A stretch of DNA of 64,000 nucleotides, taken from contig JARYHS010009186.1 in NCBI GenBank assembly GCA_031002005.1, positions 108,536,829-108,600,828 of the forward strand, given 5' to 3'. Numbering within the stretch: position 1 is the first letter of the stretch; each line of letters opens with the position of its first letter. Origin of the DNA: Vandiemenella viatica (Eukaryota > Arthropoda > Insecta > Orthoptera > Morabidae). Below, one piece after another: positions 56,574 to 64,000 of this stretch. The notes beneath the pieces were generated by a model. That model made no database searches, had not been told where the DNA came from, and worked only from the letters and a program-made list of their open reading frames with translations. The position numbers were made by a program, and so were the translations under genes.

Positions 56574-57012
56574 CTACCTCTGTCCTTTACGAATTCCAAA
56601 TATAAACGCCATCAGCGTTTTCGGTAAACTGTCCATTATTTCAGTCCCTGAATCCTTTACCTGCAAAAAGTAACTTCCCCACTCTCTTTCGCTTGGATCC
56701 AAATGCCAGCTTATGAGTATGGTCATCTCTTCCCTTCCATGCACAGTTCCTAATCCTTCTACTGATATCCGTTCATGCATTGTCGCGACTATAATACCTG
56801 AACAATCGCAACACTCTTTTCAGCCACCTTCTGTCTTCCGATGTCTCCCAACCCAGCTCCTTCATCATATCAACTCTGCTGTAATATCCGCGAACAAATC
56901 TAGCTATTCTCCTTTGTACCACCTCCAACTCCTGTATTTGATATCCATAACATGGCTCCCGCACCGCATTCAAGCAGTGGTTCATCTGTACAACTGAAAT
57001 ACAAAGATTCAA
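56574..57012 (-). mobile_element. Non-LTR retrotransposon relic, CR1/Jockey-like tail
   Basis: The minus strand reads LEVVQRRIARFVRGYYSRVD and then MMKELGWETSEDRRWLKRVL, which matches the post-RT tail of CR1/Jockey-type elements (V-Q-R-R-A-A-R-F-V ... L-G-W-x-x-L-E-x-R-R). The frame then changes (to MHERISVEGLGTVHGRE) and decays toward 56574. No RT core. Confidence 0.75.
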
Positions 57013-57185
57013 AGTGTCATTTCTGTTTGAACCTATGAAAGGATAGTTATGTAAGGCAGTTTATTACTACCAGAAGCGTCTGTATCTTTTTTTTTTTAAT
57101 GTTCCTTAAATTTTGCTTATGGTATTCTCTCCCTTAAATTTAGGTACACGTCAGTAATCTGTAAAATTAATTATAGTGGTTTTAA

Positions 57186-57545
57186 TTGAAGCATTTGAAT
57201 GTGGTGCTTTTGAAGGATGCTGAAAATTAAGTGGACAGATAAAGTACGAAGTAAACGAGTTTTGGAAATGATAGAAGAGGAAAGAAGTTTGTGGAAGAGG
57301 CTTACAGAAAGAAGAGATAGGATGGTAGGTCATGTTTTGAGACATACAGGATTAGTTAATTTGTTACTAGAGGGTACAGTCGAAGGTAAGAACTGTAAAG
57401 GAAAACAGAGATTAGAATATATGAAGCAGATAATAAAGGACGTGGATTGTAAGGGATATGATGAGATGAAGAGATTAGCGCAAGATAGGAAGTGATGGAG
57501 GATTGCATAAAATCAGTCGAAAACTGATGAGAGTAATAAAAAGTG
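57186..57545 (+). mobile_element. Non-LTR retrotransposon 3' relic (same family as 40096)
   Basis: The plus strand reads MLKIKWTDKVRSKRVLEMI, then VGHVLRHTGLVNLLLEGTV and MKQIIKDVDCKGYDEMKRL, in close agreement with the C-terminus of the copy at 40113-40589. A stop at 57493 interrupts where the other copy has GWR. Upstream 57186-57216 holds a frame-shifted AFEMW-like trace. The 3' part reads AATCAGTCGAAAACTGATGAGAG. A 5'-truncated dead copy. Confidence 0.86.
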
Positions 57546-60500
57546 GACACAACTTGGCAATATGACAGTTGAAAAGTTACAAAAGTTAAGTTAAACTAAG
57601 ATTGATAAGTAAGTCGCTGTTACATTATTTTAAGAAACCCTGAAAAATAATAAAAATGTTTTACCTGTTTACAGTTCGGCAACAGTGGTTTCGTTTCGTC
57701 CAAAATATACATCTTAAAAGAGGAAACGAAAGAAAACTATCATGACCAACACGAGGTAACGATAGTGATATTCGCCTAAAATGATTTAGGGAAATAATGC
57801 AATATCGAAATTATGAGGATTTGGACAGGGAAAAGAACCCTATTCTTCCCCAGTCTCAATCTACTGACCCATTATTATGTACCTCCTTTTGATCCTAGGC
57901 GTTAATCTAGACAAAGTTTCAGCCTTATTAATTGTGAACGATTTAATGAAAGTTGAGTTAAAAGGAATTCCAGTTAATATCTTTTCTGTTCAGCAATCGG
58001 ATGATTCATTCATTCTTTAGCAACGCCTGATGGAATACCGTTCATTATTTAGCACAAGGCTGGAGAGGGCTCTTTGTTTTATGGGAGGGTATTGAGATAA
58101 TAATCTCTGAGAGCGGGTGAGTGGCGATGTGCTTTGGGCAGGAATAAAAATTTATTGGGCATGACGTCGTATATCAGGGCCGGCATAAATCTTGGCAACA
58201 CCATAGCGGCGCCACTGACGAGTTATTTGTCGACAGCAACAACGGTTATTTACGGCTCAATTTGGGAACGGTTACCGCACAATGGGACCGAGATGTGGCT
58301 TGATTGATACGCTTCACTTGTGAACTGTGATCGATTAGGCTTTTCACTAACAGCCTGGTCTTATTAGGCGGGAATATGCTTCTACGGTGATGTTTTAACT
58401 CACAAACACGAAACTTTAAACAGCTAATGCCATACCTTCCACTAGTTTTAAATCGGATTGGAGTTTTCCTGTCCTTCTTGATAAACTGTTCTAGGCTGCC
58501 AAATAATTTGTATCTTCATATTATCTTTTCTACTTTAATGTCTCTAAGATTGTCTCAGAAAAAAGCTACTTTAAGAACCTTTGTTTTTATTTCTTAATGT
58601 TTAGTACATAGCATTTCATTGTAGCGTTGATGGTCTTCCAGCTAAACAGTTTTTTTCAGGACAATAAGTGGCAAACAAATAGAACCTTTTTGTTTAATCC
58701 GTCTACTCGTCTTTCGCCAATCAATACAAAAAATTTATATTTTATCTATCTCTATTACTAGCGCGTCTGGAAAATATTAATATTACTATTTTGACTGTAC
58801 GGTTTTTCGAAGACAAAAGTGATTAGTGACAGGTGTAGATATTGAAAAGCTGATGGGCGCTAACGAGCCATCATTTTTGGGGGAACCGTTCCGGCATTCT
58901 TCTGAATTTATTCCGAGAAACTATGGAAAATCTAAATCTCGATTAATGCCAGACCCGAACGTTACCACTCAGGCATAGACTTGGTTAATGAATCATATAA
59001 AATTATTAATTATAATAATTAATATTTTATTTGAGTTAATTAAGAACCGAGAGACAGGATATCATTGTTCAATAAATTCTGAATATGAATAATATTGCGA
59101 ATGGGAACTATTGCTTTTGGGTAATAAAATAGTTGCGGCACTAACATTTACAGGCTCTGAAACTTGGATTCATGGCAATAATGAACTGCAGCTTCGATTC
59201 CAGTAACCAATATGAGTGTTCTGATTAAGTGTTATTTTTGTCTTTTGATTGTTCATTATTGTTTATCTGTCCAATTCTGAATGTCAGGTTTTGTTATTTC
59301 ATGTCTTCCTCACTATCACCATTTTTACTTCTACTTCTACCTACCTTCTGGCAGTCCCTTTACGCTACTGTAAATAGCTTTATGTCATCCACCTTGAACG
59401 TCCTATTTTTCGTTCCCCGTTTTATTTTTATTTTACCGTATCCAAATTAATTACTCGCTCTTACCAGTAATTCTGCACCAATTTCCTTTATAACAGTGAT
59501 AATGTTAAAATTATTTCTTCCTCCGACCTTCATTTATAGGTTCTCATTCTTACTCCTCTGTCTCATTAATCTTTTACATCCTCCATCTCAAAGCTTCAGT
59601 GCCTTTTCGTAGAGGCTCTAAACGAAAAAAAAATTTAATCGTTTTCTTTATCATTATGGAAGCCATATTGTTTGTCTATTCTAAACGATAGGATCTATAA
59701 GATTATTAAAAAAAAATGGTATTCTAAAATTATTTTTACTATTTGATACTTTTTTTGGAGACTTAGAAGAATAATGCAAAGGTAAATTTCTTTACACTTA
59801 AAAGTAGAACTGAAATATCAGTATGAACCTTGAGATTTAATCATCAAAAAAGTGGGCAGTGCATCTTAAATATCGCATTTTGAAGATTAAATGCTGAAGT
59901 AATAATTTATCTCGCTGAATTTGGGGATACAACTTTCTGTAATGTCCCCTATCGTTTCCTAAACGCGTTTAATTCCAGAAAGTAACAGATTGTTTGGTAG
60001 AGAGAGCGAATTTTCAAAATACGGGTGGGGAGATGGTAAATGTAGGAGCTTGCTTGACAGTGTTTCGTTGCTGTGATGTGATGCGGCTGGTTTCCTTCGG
60101 TTATTGTCTTGGGCGCGTCAGCTGGTCCAGGCTTCGCCCTGGGCGCTACTTTGCAAATGTATGCAAACGGTGTTAGAGGCAAAGTGGCCGTGTAATTGGC
60201 GCGTGGCCCGGCCAACAGGAAACCCCCCTCCCCCCTCATCGTGCCTATTGATTGAGGGCCTGAAAAGCCAGGGGGTGTGCCAGCGTCGTCGGTATCATTT
60301 CCGGCTGGTTGTGCTCTGGGGAAAACTTACGAAACGCCAACCAACATTCAGATGTTTCCGAATCGACGGAGACGGTTTTGCCCAACTTTTGATCTAAACT
60401 CTTCCTCCGCTCTTTACAGCTCTACATTTTTTTACGGCATTTGAAGACTTTAGAAATCAACGGGATGTAAATCGACCAGGCATTCATGAAATAATCATCC

Positions 60501-61944
60501 CAAAATTTGTTTTCAGATTTCGAAAAATTATGGAAAACTAAAATCTGGGTTTCCCTGTCAAGGAAGTATCAAGTACACCGCTGGCTCTGTAAATCAGGAT
60601 ATTTTTATTTCTATAGAATAGAACAAGCGAATGTCATTATTTCCTGTAATATGTTGTTCTGTTGCTTTAATTAGTGGTAACTGTGTGATCCCATGCTAAG
60701 GATTTAATTGGGGATTGGTAAGTGCCCATTTGATTCCCGCTCTAGGCTGAGAAATTCAAAAGCTCCTAACTTATCGTAATCTCTGAAGAAACTTTCTTAC
60801 GACAGATGAGTCTACTGCAAGTGCATGAACACGCAAACCAAGCCATTAAGATAAATCGAAATTGTTATTGTTACAGGAGCTATTAACGTAAATAACTACT
60901 TGGGCCTATCTTATCATTTAGTCATGGTTTCTTTTTCCTTGTCTTCCTAAGTCACGCCACTTTTATTTCGTCATAGAAATGTGATATTACCTATACATTC
61001 TATATTAAAACTTAAATCGTTTTTATAGATTTCTAGAACATTTCTTATACTTTGTCAGCAACTGTAATGAAATGAACAGTCTCTCCAGAGAAAATAACAA
61101 GTGGTAAACTCAGATTTGAGAAGTGCTAGAAATAACTAACAGCTATGCTAGAAAATTTGATTATAGATAGATGTAAGCTTTCCTGTAAGTCTCCTACATG
61201 ATCATATAAGAACTTAATTAAAGAAAATAAATGTGAGATATTCTCCGAGATAGAGGTACAACATTTGTGACACGTATTGACGGAAACAAACTGATTCAGG
61301 CGAGTCCAAATATAATATTTCCCTGGATCACTATTCTACACTCAAAGCTAGATTCCTAATGATTCTTTTTATGCTTCATCTCAATAACGAAATCCTGTGG
61401 TATATTCAAAATAAGTCACCAAAGGAGTCTTCCGAAAAATTACTGCAATACATTCAGCACCACTGCGAGACTTAGATGCAGGCAGTACAATTGTATCTTG
61501 AAGGGGATATGGGCCTGAGAATACTAAACAAATAACTATATGTTTTCCACCTAAACTTGTGATACTGTTTGAACACAATTGAAACGGTCAAACGCTCTAT
61601 AGAAACATACTTAGTTTTTCTAGATAGCCATTTGCACTTGAATCTCTTTGAGATGCTTCGGATCTAATTTTTTTTATTCTCTCCGTGATCGCTGTTGGTA
61701 TCGAGAGAAAATTTATGAAATACAGGGGGAAAACCTAATGGTCATGTACCCGGACTGAGGAGAGAAATACTACAGAGACTGGGCGAATGAATATTAAATC
61801 AAAAACTCTCAAACTAGACATGGCGACTGAGTGGAAGCTCAAATGTTGTGAAAGTCTCTCAAACGCTCATTCATTGGCTTCTAGCATCCAGTTATAACAC
61901 TACTAAATTACCATCTGTTCACGTAAAGTATTGTGGTGAATAAC
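57546..61944. other. Long stretch with GC islands at 58080-58400 and 60040-60390
   Basis: No gene is recognised. The island at 58080-58400 includes GGCCGGCATAAATCTTGGC, GGCGCCACTGACG and an ATTGATACG core. The island at 60040-60390 contains CGTGTAATTGGCGCGTGG, a TAATTGG homeodomain-type core between GC-rich arms. A SINE fragment at 58872-58985 is listed separately. The rest is AT-rich. Confidence 0.42.
58872..58985 (-). mobile_element. tRNA-derived SINE fragment, minus strand
   Basis: Traces GGAACCGTTCCGGCATTCTTC, CGAGAAACTATGGAAAATC and a remnant of the head (CCAGACCCGAACGTTACC) follow the order of the main family on the minus strand. The tail and B box are lost. Confidence 0.55.
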
Positions 61945-62432
61945 AATAATCATGCGTATGCAGATGACACTGCTATGTTAGTGGGAATCAGAAGAACTGA
62001 GAGTCTTGTAAGAGTCGGGGAAGAGTTAGGAATTAAATAAATACCGAAGACTAAACTGAAGAAAGCTGGGAAGATTTGAGCACTGGAAATATATTTTCGA
62101 GTGACAATACATGAGAATGTGTAAAATGGTTCAGTCATTACAGAAGTTCAGTGACTTGGAACGGAATCTGCCCCAAATAAGCAGAATGTCTGTAGAAAAC
62201 ATAGCTCCTGAAAGAAGTTAAAGGTATGGTAAAAGGAAGGATCTTTCCTGTTAACATATGTTTGTATGAGTAGTATGTATGGTATGTATAACAGATGAGG
62301 GCGTCAAAAAGAGTGAAGAGGAGTATTTTGAAAGTTTCGAAATTTGAGGGGAAAAATTGAGAGAATGAAGTGGACGGATGGAATAAAAAATGAGGATATG
62401 CTGTTGAAACAAGGAGAAAAGTAATGTGACGA

Positions 62433-62440
<8 letters not shown>
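61945..62440 (+). mobile_element. Non-LTR retrotransposon relic with YADD
   Basis: A plus-strand fragment translates to AYADDTAMLV near 61953-61982, the Y-A-D-D catalytic box of reverse transcriptase. Further on is RMKWTDGIKNEDMLLKQGEK near 62364-62423, resembling the C-terminal R-x-x-W-T-D-x-I-x-N-E-D segment of insect elements. Many stops separate the two. The copy stops at a T run. Confidence 0.65.

Positions 62441-62473
<33 letters not shown>
62436..62473 (+). repeat. Poly(T) run, 38 bases
   Basis: A pure T homopolymer. On the minus strand it would be an A tail, but no minus-strand retroelement body was recognised beside it. Confidence 0.92.
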
Positions 62474-62474
<1 letters not shown>

Positions 62475-62675
62475 TATATATATAAAGAGAACAGTTTCGT
62501 TGTATGAAGTATTACCAGAAATTTTCTGTAGTGGCTACAGTGGAGTGTCGTGTAAGTTAAAGTGGAAGAAGTTCTGGATGTTAACATTTGCTAAGGAAAA
62601 TAGATGCAAGAAGATTTTTGGGATAGAAAGAAATGGAAAACCAGTTAATAACGGAACGTCTATAAACCATGTAGC

Positions 62676-63018
62676 TCCATTTTGGCCTCCTGTGAACCCC
62701 CCTCCCCCCAAGTAGCCCGACGTGGCTTTTGCCTTTAACCCCCCCCCCCCCTCTTTCTATCCACGAAGCACATAGCTTTTTTTTCCTTTTGACTCCAGAA
62801 GACATTTTGTACTATTTCCTCTAGTCAGATTATTGTAAATTTCATACGGAGACAATTAAATGAAGGAAATAAATATTCACATGCTGTTGTGTGTCATATA
62901 CCTCATTTTAACTGTGAAAAATAATATGAATGGAAAGTTACGTGGCCTGGCTCTGAACCCCTCTCCCCCTCACGTAGCGCAGCGTAGCCTTCTAGCCACG
63001 TAGTTTATGGACGCTTCC
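62676..63018. mobile_element. MITE relic related to the element at 29534
   Basis: The right end GTAGTTTATGGACGCTTCC is the reverse complement of GGAAGCGTCCATAAACTAC, closely like the left end of the 29534-29694 element (GGGGCGTCCATTAACTACG). TAAG follows directly (63019-63022), as it does there. The interior has two similar C-rich blocks: TGAACCCCCCTCCCCCC near 62692 and TGAACCCCTCTCCCCCT near 62953, each followed by GTAGC. The left limit is unclear and no left TIR was found. Confidence 0.5.
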
Positions 63019-63022
63019 TAAG

Positions 63023-64000
63023 GAGCAAGGATTGGTGTGGCTGACTGTTGCGTGGGTGGAACGTCAAAGTGATGTAGTCCAATCAGAACAATTGCGAACG
63101 TGGCCTGTTTGAGTGTACCATCACCCCTCTGCCCGAACCTCCTGAACTCTCGACACTTCCATCGATTTAAAACTCCCGCCAGGTACACAAACACCAGTAA
63201 TTGGCGTCAACAATTCAAATGTCAACAGTCCCTCGGCACATCGTCGCGCAAATTCGGCAGCGGCCCAACGCGTCGGAGCCAACTCCTCCACGAGGTAGCC
63301 GAAAAAAACGCTGGCAAAGAACTCAAAATTCTTGGCGGTCCATCCCCACCCGCTTTGCGATCCCCCCCACCCTTGACCGTCCATCCCTACCCTACACCTC
63401 AGCACCCCCTACTCTGGAGGTTTGCATTAGCTAATGAAACGACGCGCGGCGCACGCGTATTCCTTCGCAAACTAGCGTCCGCCTGTTTTTTGGCCCGCGT
63501 ATGGATACGACTTTTTATGTCGACTAGGATTCAACAAAAAAAAAGTGGGGCGCCTGTAGTGGTATGAGTAAGGCTGAGGCAGCTCTAGTCGCAGTAAAAA
63601 AATATCACACAATGCCGGAAAACAATCTCTTAAATTGGCCGCCCACCACTCAAAATAATTATAGAGATTGAATCTTGCAGAGAAGCAATTTGCCATGCCC
63701 CAGAGTGTACACAGTGTTTCCAGTAGTATGGAGTCGGGGCCTTATTACTTAGCGCACCATTGTGTCTTTGTTTGGCGACGCATTATGCTAAGCGCGGAAT
63801 TGGTCGGTGATAGGAATCTAGTCGAGTCTCCTGTTGTGTCCGAAGCCGAGTGATTTTCGTACTGTATGCTTCCTCAATAGTACTATACGCTTATCAAACC
63901 GAGTTCGTTTCAGCTGCGATCGATTCCAATCTCCCGGAGTGCCATACAGGTTCGATTTTGCTAGGCAATAGGTCAGGCATGTTCAGGTGACCTGGATACG
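63023..64000. other. Stretch with a GC-rich island at about 63030-63500
   Basis: The island contains C-rich runs (CGATCCCCCCCACCC) and CGACGCGCGGCGCACGCG near 63440 beside GCATTAGCTAATG (63423-63435), a perfect palindrome around TAAT cores. The frames across it (63100-63567 and 63121-63405 on minus) carry no domain. No end of the LMO intron is visible. Confidence 0.42.

Noticed and set aside
57676..57700. Acceptor-like TTTACAG followed by TTCGGCAACAGTGG, which would read F-G-N-S-G as at the start of an LMO4 LIM2 exon
   Set aside because: The phase is wrong (a G and a Leu codon are missing before it) and the following codons lack the C-x-x-C of LIM2, so it is taken as chance.
1..64000. CRISPR arrays, bacterial operons or phage genes
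   Set aside because: No regularly spaced repeats with unique spacers and no prokaryotic coding density; the sequence is clearly animal nuclear DNA.

Overview
The window looks like nuclear DNA of an insect with a large, repeat-rich genome, possibly a polyneopteran such as an orthopteran or a relative. The reasons are an AT-rich, intron-like background, dense tRNA-derived SINEs with poly(A) tails, several families of decayed non-LTR retrotransposon, hAT and PIF/Harbinger DNA transposons, and a single host coding exon that encodes an LMO4-type LIM domain. I cannot name the species from sequence alone.

The only host gene I can support is on the plus strand. An exon at 8238-8965 opens at a splice acceptor and closes at a splice donor. 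It carries a low-complexity N-terminus (His, Gly, Pro/Gln and Asn tracts) and then the first LIM domain of an LMO4-like LIM-only cofactor. One extra G in a six-G run (8807-8812) breaks the frame inside the first zinc finger. No second LIM exon is visible downstream, so the remaining ~55 kb is probably one long intron, and the first ~8.2 kb is probably intron upstream of this exon.

Most other recognisable sequence is mobile DNA. One SINE family has about seventeen copies on both strands, four with clear target-site duplications. Two other tRNA-like SINE types each have one relic. Non-LTR remnants lie near 7.7, 9.8, 17.8, 24.7, 32.4-33.4, 34, 40.1-41.3, 43.5, 56.8, 57.3 and 62 kb. The best is a 5'-truncated copy at 40096-41270 with an 8-bp duplication. 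A TE nest occupies 29.5-31.4 kb: a small MITE, a 1162-bp hAT-like element inserted at the MITE's edge, and then a Harbinger-like MITE. A compact hAT MITE sits at 44934-45343. A 2792-bp PIF/Harbinger element at 46465-49256 keeps TIRs, a TTA duplication, a two-exon transposase relic and an antisense MADF-domain gene. The exons of its two genes interlock on opposite strands.

Between the repeats the background is AT-rich with no visible genes. It is punctuated by 0.2-0.9 kb GC/CpG-rich islands near 0.9, 6.0, 11.8, 21.3, 26.7, 33.7, 36.2, 44.7, 52.6, 55.7, 58.2, 60.2 and 63.3 kb. These have no convincing ORFs, and several contain TAAT-core sites. I infer that some may be cis-regulatory elements of the LMO gene, but the window alone cannot show conservation.
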